64,000 nt of DNA from NCBI RefSeq assembly GCF_000021725.1, contig NC_012115.1, positions 1,441,408 to 1,505,407 of the forward strand, read 5' to 3'. A model generated the notes under the pieces. The model made no database searches, was not told the origin of the DNA, and was given only the letters and a program-made list of their open reading frames with translations. A program made the translations under genes and the position numbers. The DNA comes from Nautilia profundicola AmH. GTDB lineage: Bacteria > Campylobacterota > Campylobacteria > Campylobacterales > Nautiliaceae. This document shows, in pieces, positions 27,670-37,358 of the stretch. Within the stretch, counting starts at the first letter, position 1. The number at the start of each line of letters is the position of its first letter.

Positions 27670-28725
27670 ATGACACTGGAAAGTTTTACCAGTAAAGATA
27701 TTAAACTGCTTTTTAGCGGTTTTTCTATTTCTCCGCTTTTTTATAATTTTTTAATTGACACAGTCCCGAAACTCGATTTGGATTTAGAAAAACTGCAATC
27801 AAATCTAAGTTTTGAATTACAACCGATATTAAATGGTGAAAGAGTTTCTATATTTAAAGCTTATAAATTATGGAGTGCTATAGAAAAATCATCCGATAGA
27901 AGCAATATCGGACTTATCATTGCCGATTATTTCACAGCTGAAAAAGCCGGGTTGCTTGGAGAACTTTTTTTCAATACCGAAAACCTTCGAGAATCTGTAG
28001 AAATGTCTAAACGTTTTTTAGCTATTTTAATTAACAACATTCATGAAACTCTGGAAGATCTTGATGATGATACAGTTATTTTTTATTTCGATATCGTCCC
28101 GAGGTTTTTAATGCCTTTTAGTATTACGGAATGTTATGCGAAAATCTGTTATAACTGGGTGAATGAATACTGCGGTACGGAAAATTTTCCGATTAAAGAA
28201 ATAAACTTTTATTCTTCAAAACCAAAACACATGAAGTTTTATACAAAACATTTTCCTCATACGGTAATTAATTTCAACCAAAAAAGAAATTACGCTGTTA
28301 TAAAAAAAGAAGTTTTCCTAACCAAAAACAGAAATAAAAACCTTAACTATAAATACAAATATTTACTTCAACACGCAGAAAAAATAAAAAAGGAGATATA
28401 CTCATCATATACCTGTTCTCAAACAATAATAAATATGATACTTATAAATATGCCGGAAGGCAACCATTCAATACAACAAATAGCAGAAAAATTAAATATA
28501 AGTGTTAGTACTATTAAACGGAAACTTAAAAATGAAAATACAACTTTTAAAAAAGTAACTGAAACAATTAGAAAAAAATTAGCCCTCTCTATGATTAAAG
28601 ATAAAAACATATCTTATGAGGAAATGTCCTATTTATTAGGTTATTCGGAATACAGCCCGTTTTTCAGAGCGTTTAAAAAATGGTTCAAACATTCTCCTTC
28701 TGATTATAGAACAAAATTTGCGTAA
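27670..28725 (+). CDS. AraC-family transcriptional regulator
   Basis: A 351-residue regulator. The N-terminal two thirds look like the arabinose-binding-type domain of OruR/AraC relatives (LEVDRIV-type helices, GLLGELFFNTENLRE). The C-terminal 100 residues are the AraC double helix-turn-helix: SIQQIAEKLNISVSTIKRKLK and EEMSYLLGYSEYSPFFRAFKKWFKHSPSDYR. It is divergent from the autotransporter with a 159-base spacer, so control of that gene is the natural guess. A GAGGTG site lies just before the ATG. Confidence 0.88.
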   Translation: MTLESFTSKDIKLLFSGFSISPLFYNFLIDTVPKLDLDLEKLQSNLSFELQPILNGERVSIFKAYKLWSAIEKSSDRSNIGLIIADYFTAEKAGLLGELFFNTENLRESVEMSKRFLAILINNIHETLEDLDDDTVIFYFDIVPRFLMPFSITECYAKICYNWVNEYCGTENFPIKEINFYSSKPKHMKFYTKHFPHTVINFNQKRNYAVIKKEVFLTKNRNKNLNYKYKYLLQHAEKIKKEIYSSYTCSQTIINMILINMPEGNHSIQQIAEKLNISVSTIKRKLKNENTTFKKVTETIRKKLALSMIKDKNISYEEMSYLLGYSEYSPFFRAFKKWFKHSPSDYRTKFA

Positions 28726-28797
28726 TAAAACCATATAATCTCGCTCTCTACATCGATTATCTAATTTTTTAAACAGGACTTCGCCTACAAAATATGC

Positions 28798-28803
28798 TAT
28801 AAT
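28798..28803 (+). promoter_or_regulatory. Extended -10 box for gltB
   Basis: TATAAT preceded by TGC (ATATGCTATAATTAG), 47 bases before the gltB ATG; this fits an extended -10 promoter. An AAAGGAA ribosome site follows. The long 28850-38177 plus-strand run probably starts here. Confidence 0.5.
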
Positions 28804-28849
28804 TAGCAAATTATTAAAATCGGATTAATAACCTCTTAAAGGAATATAT

Positions 28850-31800
28850 ATGTCTAAAATGTTAGAATTTAAAGATAACTGCGGTTTTGGTGTTATTGCA
28901 CATATTAAAGGTAAAGAAACTCATGAAATGGTTAATCAAGCCCTCGAAGCACTTGAGAGAATGATGCACAGAGGCGCTATTGCGGCTGATGGTAAATCTG
29001 GAGACGGAAGCGGTCTTCTTTTTTCACTTCCTAAAGATTTTTTCAGAAAAATAGCTCACGCACAAGGAGTTGATCTTCCTGATACATTTGGTATAGGTGT
29101 TATATTTTTAAAAAATGAAAATCAAAAAACTATTATCGAAGAATACTGTGAAAAAAATGATTTAAAAATAGCATTATGGAGAGAAGTTCCTGTAAATACG
29201 GAAGCTCTTGGTGAATTAGCATTAAAAACACTTCCAAAAATTTATCATGCTTTTATCGTTCCGAATTCAATTATAGCTATTAAAAGGTTTGAAGAACTTT
29301 TATACTTAACAAGAAAAGAGATTGAAAACTTCATTGAAGACAGAGATTTTTATATCCCTACATTCAGCTCTAAAAAAATAGCCTACAAAGGCTTATTGAT
29401 GCCGAATCACATTAAAGAGTTTTACCCTGATTTGGCGGATAAAGACTTTAAAATCTCATTCGCACTGTTCCATCAGAGATTCTCTACAAATACACTTCCT
29501 GAATGGAGACTTGCACAGCCTTTTAGATTCATCGCCCATAACGGTGAGATCAACTCAATCCAGGCAAACAGAATCAACGCTTTAATCAAAAGCGAATCAA
29601 TCAAATCTGAAGTATTTACAAAAGAAGAGCTTGAAAGACTTCTTCCGATAGTGAGATTTGACGAAAGTGACAGTAGTTCACTCGATCGTATGGTTGAATT
29701 TTTAATTATGAACGGAATGGATTTCTTTAAAACAATAAGAGCGCTTATTCCTATGCCGTGGCAAAACGCTCCATATCTTGACAGTGAGCTTAAAGCGTTT
29801 TACGAATACTTTTCAACAAGATTCGAAGCGTGGGACGGACCTGCGGCCGTTAGTGTTACTGACGGAAGATATATAGGAGTCGTACTTGACAGAAATGGTC
29901 TTAGACCTGCAAAATACGTAATTACAAAAGACGACACCATCCTTATCGCAAGCGAATACGGTGTAATCGATTTCCCTGAAGAAGATATCGTAGAAAGAGG
30001 AAAACTCCAATCAGGCCAGATGATCGGTGTGGATACGAAATTCGGCGTGGTTCTTAAAAACAAAGATATAGACGAATATCTAAAATCAAGCAACCCTTAT
30101 ACAAAATGGCTGAATGAAAATATGATTTACCTTCAGGAATATATTGAAAACCCGTATGCTATTGATGAACAGATTGAACTGACAGAACTTATATATAAAC
30201 AAAGATATGCGGGAATTACAAAAGAAATTATCAACCTTGTAATAACTCCTATGATGGAAGACGGAAAAGAACCGACAGGAAGTATGGGTGACGATACTCC
30301 TCTTGCTTGTTTCAGCGATTATCCTTTCAGAAGTTTCAACGACTTTTTCAGACAAAAATTCGCTCAGGTTACAAACCCTCCTATCGATTCACTAAGAGAA
30401 AAAATCGTAATGAGTTTAAACACGGGATTCGGTGAAATCCACAACATCCTTGACGAAGCGCCTGAACACGCAAAAAGAATTAAAACAACTTCACCTATTC
30501 TTACACAAACTAAACTGAGCGTTCTTAAAAGTTTCGGTGATGAAACTTCTCCGAGATTTGAGAGTGATTACAAAAACGCAACATACTCTACCGCGTTTAA
30601 AAACGATCTTAAAAAATCACTTGAAGAACTTACTGACAAAATTGTTGAAGACGTGAGAAACGGTGTAAGAATCATATTCCTTGATGACAGTGAAATTGAT
30701 AAAGATCATAAAACAATGCCGATGGCAATGGTGATAGGAAGACTTCACAAAAAACTTCTTGATGCAAAACTCAGACACCTTACAAGTATAGTGGCTCTTA
30801 CAAGTGAGGTAACAAATCCTCACGACGCGGCTGTAATGATCGCTTACGGAGCTACTGCTATTTATCCGTATCTTTTATTTAAAACTGTGTGTCAATTATG
30901 TGACGAAAAAGGTTTAAACAGAGACGACGCTCTGTTTAACGTACACAGCGCACTTAACAAAGGTATTTTGAAAATTATGTCAAAAATGGGTATTTCTACG
31001 ATCGCAAGTTACAGAAACTCGGCTCTGTTTGACATTATAGGTCTAAGTAACGAAGTACAGGAAGAGTGCTTTATAGGAAGTAAAACACTGCTTCCGGGAC
31101 TTACTTACGAAGACATTGAAGAAAGACTTAATATCAGACATCAAAAAGCATTTGAAGAAGAAAAAATACTTCCTGGCGGAGTTATTAAGCAAAGAAAAGG
31201 CGAAGAATATCACGAAATTACGCCTCAGGTTACAAGAGCTTTCCTTAAAGCAATCAAATCAGGCGAAAAAGCGGATTATGAAGAGTTTAAAAACCTTGTA
31301 GAAAACAGACGCCCTACTTACATAAGAGATTTCCTTGATATTAAAAGCGACAGAAAGCCTATATCAATAGATAAAGTAGAGCCTCGCGAAAACATTATCA
31401 AAAGATTCATCGGTGCGGCTATGAGTATCGGTGCACTAAGCCCTGAAGCGCATGAAATCTTAGCCGAAGCCATGAACAGCCTGGGTGCGAGAACAAACTC
31501 AGGTGAAGGCGGGGAAGACAAAAAAAGAAACGGCACAATCAAACAGAGCAAAATCAGACAGGTTGCATCTGGTAGATTTGGTGTAACTCCTGAATACCTT
31601 GTAAACGCGGAAGAGATCCAGATTAAAGTGGCTCAGGGTGCAAAACCGGGTGAAGGAGGACAGCTTCCTGGATTTAAAGTTACGACTTACATCGCTAAAC
31701 TCAGACACACAACACCTGGAAAAACGCTTATTTCACCACCTCCTCACCACGATATCTATTCAATTGAGGATTTGGCACAACTTATATTCGACCTTAAACA

Positions 31801-33226
31801 GATAAACCCTGAAGCTACTATCAGCGTTAAACTTGTTTCAACTGCGGGAGTCGGAACAATCGCTGCCGGTGTTGCAAAAGCTTATGCAGATCAGATCGTA
31901 ATCAGCGGTAGCGAAGGTGGAACCGGTGCAGCTCCTATCACGTCTATAAGACATGCGGGTAACCCGTGGGAGATCGGACTTATCGAAGCACACAACGCAC
32001 TAAAAGAAAACCACTTAAGAAAATACGTAGCACTCGAAACAGACGGTGCGCTTAAAATCGGAAGAGACGTTATGTTTGCAGCTCTTTTAGGTGCTGAATA
32101 CTATGCGTTCGGTACAAGCCTTTTAATGGCAGTTGACTGTATCTTCTGTAGAAGCTGTCAGACAAACAAATGTCCTGTGGGAATTACAACTCAGGATGAA
32201 GACTACAGAGCCAAATTCAAAGGTAACGTAGAAAAAGTTAAAAACTACATCATTGCACTTGCGGAAGACGTAAGAGAATGGCTGGCAAGAATCGGTTACA
32301 CTTCACTTGACGAAGTAATCGGAAGAAACGACTTAATTACCGTTAAAGATATCGATTTAGCAAAAAAATTCGACTTTTCTATGATATTCAGACAGGTTGA
32401 GGGTGTAAACACTAAACAGGTTGAAAACGAACCGTTTGACAAAAACGAATTTGAAAAAGAGATGCTCGAACTTGTAATGGATACAATCAAAAATCCAAAC
32501 CACAAATCAGTCGTAAAAGCCGAAATCTGCAACCTGAACAGAAGTTTCGGTGCAAGAATAAGCGGTGTTGTGGCTAAATACTACGGTGATGAAGGTCTTA
32601 CTGATGACAGTATCGTATTTAACCTTACAGGTACTGCCGGACAGAGTTTCGGGGTATTTTTAAGTAAAGGTATTACCTTAAGACTCCAGGGAGTTGCTAA
32701 CGATTACGTAGGTAAAGGAATGGCCGGAGGTAAAATCATAATCACTCCTGCAAAAGGCGCAGGTGCAGGAAATACGTGTCTGTACGGTGCAACTGCAGGT
32801 AAACTATTTATTTCTGGACCTGTAGGAGAGAGATTTGCCGTAAGAAACTCAGGCGCTGTTGCAATCGTAGAAGGTACGGGTGATCATCCGTGTGAATATA
32901 TGACAGGCGGTGAAGTTATTATCCTCGGTAAAACAGGTATCAACTTCGGTGCGGGTATGACAGGCGGAGTTGCGTTTGTTTACGACAAAGAGCATGAATT
33001 TGTAGATAAAATAAATGCGGAACTCATCGAAATCAGAAGAATCGACATCGACGAAAACGAAAAACCTAAAATTTACCTCAAAAAAAGATTAATCGAATAC
33101 TATAACGCAACGGGAAGCGAAAAAGCGAAATACATTCTTGATAACTTCAGAAGCGAAGTTAGACATTTCTGGCTTGTTACTCCAAAAGATAACCGCCCAC
33201 CTCTTGATCCGAACGATATGGATTAA
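28850..33226 (+). CDS. gltB: Glutamate synthase large subunit
   Basis: Transfers the amide of glutamine to 2-oxoglutarate. The 1458-residue protein has a class II amidotransferase domain with the catalytic Cys at residue 11 (DNCGFG) after a short leader, a central domain, an FMN-binding synthase domain (GEGGQLPGFKV, SGSEGGTGAAP), the 3Fe-4S motif CIFCRSCQTNKCPVG near residue 1097, and the C-terminal GXGXG-type beta-helix (GKGMAGGKIII). No gltD small subunit is adjacent; instead three Lut-like genes follow within 9 bases. Confidence 0.96.
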   Translation: MSKMLEFKDNCGFGVIAHIKGKETHEMVNQALEALERMMHRGAIAADGKSGDGSGLLFSLPKDFFRKIAHAQGVDLPDTFGIGVIFLKNENQKTIIEEYCEKNDLKIALWREVPVNTEALGELALKTLPKIYHAFIVPNSIIAIKRFEELLYLTRKEIENFIEDRDFYIPTFSSKKIAYKGLLMPNHIKEFYPDLADKDFKISFALFHQRFSTNTLPEWRLAQPFRFIAHNGEINSIQANRINALIKSESIKSEVFTKEELERLLPIVRFDESDSSSLDRMVEFLIMNGMDFFKTIRALIPMPWQNAPYLDSELKAFYEYFSTRFEAWDGPAAVSVTDGRYIGVVLDRNGLRPAKYVITKDDTILIASEYGVIDFPEEDIVERGKLQSGQMIGVDTKFGVVLKNKDIDEYLKSSNPYTKWLNENMIYLQEYIENPYAIDEQIELTELIYKQRYAGITKEIINLVITPMMEDGKEPTGSMGDDTPLACFSDYPFRSFNDFFRQKFAQVTNPPIDSLREKIVMSLNTGFGEIHNILDEAPEHAKRIKTTSPILTQTKLSVLKSFGDETSPRFESDYKNATYSTAFKNDLKKSLEELTDKIVEDVRNGVRIIFLDDSEIDKDHKTMPMAMVIGRLHKKLLDAKLRHLTSIVALTSEVTNPHDAAVMIAYGATAIYPYLLFKTVCQLCDEKGLNRDDALFNVHSALNKGILKIMSKMGISTIASYRNSALFDIIGLSNEVQEECFIGSKTLLPGLTYEDIEERLNIRHQKAFEEEKILPGGVIKQRKGEEYHEITPQVTRAFLKAIKSGEKADYEEFKNLVENRRPTYIRDFLDIKSDRKPISIDKVEPRENIIKRFIGAAMSIGALSPEAHEILAEAMNSLGARTNSGEGGEDKKRNGTIKQSKIRQVASGRFGVTPEYLVNAEEIQIKVAQGAKPGEGGQLPGFKVTTYIAKLRHTTPGKTLISPPPHHDIYSIEDLAQLIFDLKQINPEATISVKLVSTAGVGTIAAGVAKAYADQIVISGSEGGTGAAPITSIRHAGNPWEIGLIEAHNALKENHLRKYVALETDGALKIGRDVMFAALLGAEYYAFGTSLLMAVDCIFCRSCQTNKCPVGITTQDEDYRAKFKGNVEKVKNYIIALAEDVREWLARIGYTSLDEVIGRNDLITVKDIDLAKKFDFSMIFRQVEGVNTKQVENEPFDKNEFEKEMLELVMDTIKNPNHKSVVKAEICNLNRSFGARISGVVAKYYGDEGLTDDSIVFNLTGTAGQSFGVFLSKGITLRLQGVANDYVGKGMAGGKIIITPAKGAGAGNTCLYGATAGKLFISGPVGERFAVRNSGAVAIVEGTGDHPCEYMTGGEVIILGKTGINFGAGMTGGVAFVYDKEHEFVDKINAELIEIRRIDIDENEKPKIYLKKRLIEYYNATGSEKAKYILDNFRSEVRHFWLVTPKDNRPPLDPNDMD

Positions 33227-33235
33227 AGGAAGGCT

Positions 33236-33940
33236 ATGAAAATAGCCCTCCACGTTCCGTGTTACATAAATGAACTCTTCCCTCATGTGGCAAAAGCAAC
33301 TGCGCTTCTTTTAAGAAATCTCGGCTACAAACTCAGCATTCTCAAAAACCAGACATGCTGCGGACAGCCTTTTATAAACAGCGGGTTTGAAACTACACTT
33401 CCTAATATATACGACGAAATATTCGGAGAATTCGACTGTATAGTTTCACCTTCAAGCAGCTGTGTAAGCACCATAAAATCACAAAAAATCAAAATTAGTG
33501 ATAAAACATACGAACTTACAGACTTTTTATATTCCAAAGGCCATCTAAACCTTGCAAAAAACCGTAAACCGGTAATACTTCACAACTCATGCCATTCAAT
33601 GAGACACCTGGATGTGGCGACTCCGAGTGAACTTAACATACCTTACAAAAACAAAGTAAAAGAAGTACTCGGATGTGAAGTTTTAGAAGCCGCAAGGGAT
33701 GAATGCTGCGGATTCGGAGGAGTTTACAGCGTAAAAGAAGGAGAAATGAGCTATATTATCGGAAAAGAAAAACTAAATGATCTCCTTAGCAGCTGGAAGT
33801 ACGACTTTGCGCCTGTAATTACGGGGGTAGATATGAGCTGTCTTATGCACTTAAAAGGCATAGCCGAAAAAGAAGGAATTAATGCCGAGTTTAAACATAT
33901 AAGCGAAATTCTTCTGGAGAGTTTGGATGAAACATTATGA
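33236..33940 (+). CDS. lutA: LutA/YkgE-like Fe-S oxidoreductase subunit
   Basis: A 234-residue protein with two CCG (cysteine-rich) domains: PCY...NQTCCGQPFINSG in the first and HNSCHSM...DECCGFGGVYS in the second, the binding pattern of LutA/GlpC-type subunits. In Bacillus LutABC oxidises L-lactate. It begins 9 bases after gltB with an AAAGGAAGG site and overlaps lutB by 14 bases. The lactate role is by homology only; this organism may use the complex for another 2-hydroxy acid. Confidence 0.82.
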   Translation: MKIALHVPCYINELFPHVAKATALLLRNLGYKLSILKNQTCCGQPFINSGFETTLPNIYDEIFGEFDCIVSPSSSCVSTIKSQKIKISDKTYELTDFLYSKGHLNLAKNRKPVILHNSCHSMRHLDVATPSELNIPYKNKVKEVLGCEVLEAARDECCGFGGVYSVKEGEMSYIIGKEKLNDLLSSWKYDFAPVITGVDMSCLMHLKGIAEKEGINAEFKHISEILLESLDETL

Positions 33941-35228
33941 GTTAGCGGTAAAGTTTTACAAACAAAAAGGTCCCCGCCACGATAAAAGCCTCTGGGCTAT
34001 CAGACAAAAAAGAGACAAAGCAATAAAGGAAGTCAAAGAGTGGGAAGAGCTTAGAAACAAAGCCTCCGGGATTAAAGATTATGTAATTGAAAACCTGCAC
34101 TCTCTTGTGGATGAGTTTATAAAAAACGCCGAAAACGCAGGAATTGAGGTTGTTTTTGCCAAAAATGCAAAAGAGCACAATGAAACGGTACTTAGATACC
34201 TAAAAGAAATAAACGCAAAAAAAGTGGTCAAATCAAAATCGATGCTTACAGAAGAGTGCGGACTTAATGTTTATCTGCATGATAACGGGATTGAAGTAAT
34301 CGACACCGATCTTGGCGAAAGGATTGTACAGCTAAGGGGTGAAAAACCTTCTCACATCGTCCTTCCGGCAATTCACACCACAAAAGAGGACGTTGCCGAA
34401 ATTTTAAACGAAACAAACACAGACCCGACATATCTGACGCATAAAATGAGAGCACTTTTAAGAAAGGAGTTCCTATCAGCTGACGCAGGACTTAGCGGCG
34501 CGAATTTCCTTGTGGCGGACAAAGGCTGGGCGGTTGTATGTACCAATGAAGGAAACGCAGACCTCGGAGCCGTTTTACCTCCATTACATATAATAAGTGT
34601 GGGGATTGAAAAGATAGTTCCTAATATGAAAGATTTGGGAGTGTTTTTAAGAATGCTCGCCCGAAACGCCACTGGGCAGAAAATCACAACCTATACATCC
34701 ATTTTCGGCAAAAAAGATAACGGAAAAAGAGTAATAATTTTAGTCGATAACGGAAGGTTTGAGAGGTTAAAAAGCCAATTTAAAGAAACCCTCAAATGCA
34801 TAAGATGCTCGGCTTGTCTTACCACATGCCCGGTCTTCAGACGCTCTGGCGGACACTCATACAGATACGTAATCCCAGGACCTATCGGAAGTCTTTTGGC
34901 ACCTTTAACAGATAAAGAGGAATATTCAGACCTGCCGTTTGCGTGTACGCTCTGCGGAAGCTGTGAGACGGTGTGTCCGGTTAAAATCCCTTTTACCAAG
35001 CAGCTTGTAAATATGAGACACTACGTAAAATCAATGGACAATGAACAATGGTCAATGGAAAATGCAGGTATGAAATTAGCTGAAAAAGCAATGCATTCGC
35101 CTAAAATGTTTAAACTTTTCAGCACCATCTTACGTCTTACTCCAAAGCCTCTGCTTGAGAGCGTGGCAAAAGAATGGAGCAGATACAAGGCCCTTCCGGC
35201 AATACCTAAAGAAAGATTTATAAAATAA
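33927..35228 (+). CDS. lutB: LutB-like iron-sulfur protein
   Basis: A 433-residue protein with an N-terminal LUD domain and two ferredoxin-type cluster motifs: CIRCSACLTTCPV near residue 290 and CTLCGSCETVCPV near residue 339, as in LutB/YkgF. Residues about 369-380 (SMDNEQWSMENA) are encoded by a five-unit heptad array lying between the second cluster and the C-terminal helices, so the linker carries a repeat insertion that keeps the frame open. Functions with LutA and the short LutC. Confidence 0.85.
   Translation: MKHYELAVKFYKQKGPRHDKSLWAIRQKRDKAIKEVKEWEELRNKASGIKDYVIENLHSLVDEFIKNAENAGIEVVFAKNAKEHNETVLRYLKEINAKKVVKSKSMLTEECGLNVYLHDNGIEVIDTDLGERIVQLRGEKPSHIVLPAIHTTKEDVAEILNETNTDPTYLTHKMRALLRKEFLSADAGLSGANFLVADKGWAVVCTNEGNADLGAVLPPLHIISVGIEKIVPNMKDLGVFLRMLARNATGQKITTYTSIFGKKDNGKRVIILVDNGRFERLKSQFKETLKCIRCSACLTTCPVFRRSGGHSYRYVIPGPIGSLLAPLTDKEEYSDLPFACTLCGSCETVCPVKIPFTKQLVNMRHYVKSMDNEQWSMENAGMKLAEKAMHSPKMFKLFSTILRLTPKPLLESVAKEWSRYKALPAIPKERFIK
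35031..35065. repeat. Heptanucleotide array inside lutB
   Basis: Five heptads on the plus strand: TCAATGG, ACAATGA, ACAATGG, TCAATGG, AAAATGC. They are translated in frame as part of LutB. Another translated array of exactly 35 bases is in pseG. Confidence 0.75.
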
Positions 35229-35251
35229 GAACGAAGCATTAAGGAAGAAGG

Positions 35252-35587
35252 ATGAAGGAGTTAACAGATAAATTTATAAAAAACCTGAAACTTGCGGGAG
35301 GGGAAATTCTGAACGAAATACCTGAAGGCTGGTATGTAACCGAAGCGAAGTTCGGTGTGGCTGAAAACGGAGCTGTTTGGGTGGAAGATTATCAAAAAGA
35401 TCTTTTCCTAAGCGAAAACGTAGCGGTAAAAATGCCAAAAAAAGTAGTGCCTACAATGCACGAAGCGGTTGAAATGATTGAAAACCCTGGAGTTTTCATC
35501 TCAGGCCCTTCAAAAACGGCGGATGTTGAAAGTTTCCTGGTATTCGGTGCTCACGGACCTATGAAGTTTGCAATAATTTTCGAATAA
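35252..35587 (+). CDS. lutC: Short LutC-like LUD-domain protein
   Basis: At 111 residues this is about half a normal LutC (usually more than 200). The conserved C-terminal motif SGPSKTADVESFLVFGAHGP is present, as in full LutC, together with the Pro/Gly-rich start of the LUD core. It follows lutB by 23 bases. It may be a minimal form or a decayed one; the intact reading frame and ribosome site argue for function. Confidence 0.7.
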   Translation: MKELTDKFIKNLKLAGGEILNEIPEGWYVTEAKFGVAENGAVWVEDYQKDLFLSENVAVKMPKKVVPTMHEAVEMIENPGVFISGPSKTADVESFLVFGAHGPMKFAIIFE

Positions 35588-35636
35588 CTCTTGAAAATCG
35601 TTATTTTTATGTTATTATAAATCAAAAAGGATTTAT

Positions 35637-35903
35637 ATGAACTTTGAAGAAATGAATTTAAAAGAAAAAATAGAAGCGATTGAAAAAGTAATTGCAAAAG
35701 ACATCCTACCTATGCTTGCATTTGACGGAGGTATGGCTGAAGTCTTGGATGTAAGAGAAAGTAACGGTGAAACTCACGTATTTATCAGATACGGAGGCGC
35801 TTGTGCCAGCTGCAGCAGTGCAGGAGGAGCTACTCTTTTTGCAATTGAAGAGACACTGAGAAGAAATTTAAATACCGATAAAATCAGGGTATTCCCTATT
35901 TAA
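35637..35903 (+). CDS. Nfu/NifU C-terminal-type Fe-S scaffold
   Basis: An 88-residue protein matching the NifU C-terminal domain: IRYGGACASCSSAGGAT carries the CxxC that holds a transient 4Fe-4S cluster, and IEETLRRNL is the following helix. It delivers clusters to apo-proteins; the many Fe-S enzymes nearby (GltB, LutAB, AcnB) are possible clients. The preceding 49 bases contain AAAAAGGA and an AT-rich stretch that may be a promoter. Confidence 0.85.
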   Translation: MNFEEMNLKEKIEAIEKVIAKDILPMLAFDGGMAEVLDVRESNGETHVFIRYGGACASCSSAGGATLFAIEETLRRNLNTDKIRVFPI

Positions 35904-35911
35904 GGACTAAA

Positions 35912-36361
35912 ATGCAAAAAATGATATTTTATATTGTATCCGCTATCGGATTCTTTTTCCCTTATGTTTTAAAATTTCTGATTTCATCACCTAATGAAAG
36001 TATAAAAATTTTTGCGATTTACTGTCTTGGAAAATTTAACTTAATATATTTTGCAGTTGTAATCGTGTTCTTTTTTATGGGACTTATGAATAAATACAAA
36101 TTTTTAAGAATTGCCCAGATAATTTTTGTAACCATTTATATAGGGTATGTGCTTGTCAGTTATCTTATTTTAACAAAAATGAATGTTCAAAATTACATTA
36201 AAGGCCACAATTTGGATGCAAAACTTATGAAAATTACCGAACTTAAAAAACATCCTAATTTTAAAATATATTTTAAAGAAGGCCAATGGGCAGCGGTTAA
36301 AATATTACCGGAAACAAAAAAGGAACTTCCTTTTAATTACAAAAAGGACAGAGCTCAGTGA
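35912..36361 (+). CDS. Three-helix membrane protein of unknown function
   Basis: A 149-residue protein with membrane helices at about residues 5-23, 38-58 and 65-87, followed by a basic cytosolic or periplasmic tail. No family recognised. Its TGA overlaps the GTG start of the next gene, so it is coupled to the FAD reductase and may anchor or assist it. Confidence 0.65.
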   Translation: MQKMIFYIVSAIGFFFPYVLKFLISSPNESIKIFAIYCLGKFNLIYFAVVIVFFFMGLMNKYKFLRIAQIIFVTIYIGYVLVSYLILTKMNVQNYIKGHNLDAKLMKITELKKHPNFKIYFKEGQWAAVKILPETKKELPFNYKKDRAQ

Positions 36362-37332
36362 AGATCGTAATTATAGGTGGCGGTCCTGCCGGCTCTACTG
36401 CCGCAAGAAAATTGGCCCCTTTTTACCATGTAACACTGATACAAGACAAACTTGATTTTGACAAACCTTGCGGCGGAGGAATAAAAACAAAAGCTTTTAA
36501 AGAGTTTGATATTCCCAATAAATTAATAAAACATTCTTTAGACCACGTTATAATGAAATACAAAAATACAACCGTAAAGGTGGATTTAAACGGTAAAAAC
36601 CTCTCTATCGTCAAAAGAGATGAATTTGACAAAAAACTTAGAGACTTGGCTCAACAAGCCGGTGCTAAAATCATATACGGAAGATTTAAAACCGTAAAAA
36701 ACAACAAAGCAATTATTAAAACCGACAACAGTATATTAAATCTTGATTACGATATACTAATTGCGGCTGACGGTGTGAATTCAACCGTCAGAAAAGCTTT
36801 AAACCTTCCTAAAATCCCTGCAACAATAACCCATTATGCAAGAATAGATCAGTATAAAGTTCAAACGTGCGAGTTTTTTTTTGATTTCGATATCGGAGGA
36901 GAATATTACGCATGGGCATTTCCACATGAAAATTTAACACACATAGGAACTGTCAGCAGGGGAAATTTTGAGAATTTATGCAGATATTTAAATGTGAAAG
37001 CCAAACCGAAAGGGTATAAAATACCGACCTGGCAGGAAAATATTATTATTCAAAAAAACAATGTCTATTTTGTAGGAGACGCTGCGGGACAGGTAATGCC
37101 TCTCAGTTTTGAAGGTATATATTACGCTATAAAATCCGCCGATCTTTTGGCTAATTGTATCTTAGAAAACAAAAACTATCCAAATGAGTGGAATAAAAGA
37201 TTTTTTAAAGAATTTTCCCTTATGAAAAAACTCGAAGCTCTAAATAAAACGTTTATAAGAGGCTTTGTAGTTAAAGCTCACAAACTGAAACTAATACAAA
37301 AATTCAGCGTTAAAATGTGGCTGGGAGAATAA
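36358..37332 (+). CDS. Geranylgeranyl reductase-family FAD oxidoreductase
   Basis: A 324-residue flavoprotein starting at GTG 36358. KIVIIGGGPAGSTAARKL is the dinucleotide motif, DKPCGGGIK the family's Cys motif near residue 35, AADGVNSTVRKAL the DG motif, and FVGDAAGQVMPLSFEGIYYA the second FAD motif. Such enzymes saturate isoprenoid chains, for example of quinones or lipids, or oxidise other substrates. A role in modifying menaquinone is a guess. Confidence 0.82.
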   Translation: MKIVIIGGGPAGSTAARKLAPFYHVTLIQDKLDFDKPCGGGIKTKAFKEFDIPNKLIKHSLDHVIMKYKNTTVKVDLNGKNLSIVKRDEFDKKLRDLAQQAGAKIIYGRFKTVKNNKAIIKTDNSILNLDYDILIAADGVNSTVRKALNLPKIPATITHYARIDQYKVQTCEFFFDFDIGGEYYAWAFPHENLTHIGTVSRGNFENLCRYLNVKAKPKGYKIPTWQENIIIQKNNVYFVGDAAGQVMPLSFEGIYYAIKSADLLANCILENKNYPNEWNKRFFKEFSLMKKLEALNKTFIRGFVVKAHKLKLIQKFSVKMWLGE

Positions 37333-37358
37333 AGCTTTTAAATTTTAAAGGAGCCCTA

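Noticed and set aside
35252-35587. lutC as a pseudogene
   Set aside because: The frame is intact with a ribosome site and the conserved C-terminal LUD motif; no remains of the missing half are seen nearby.
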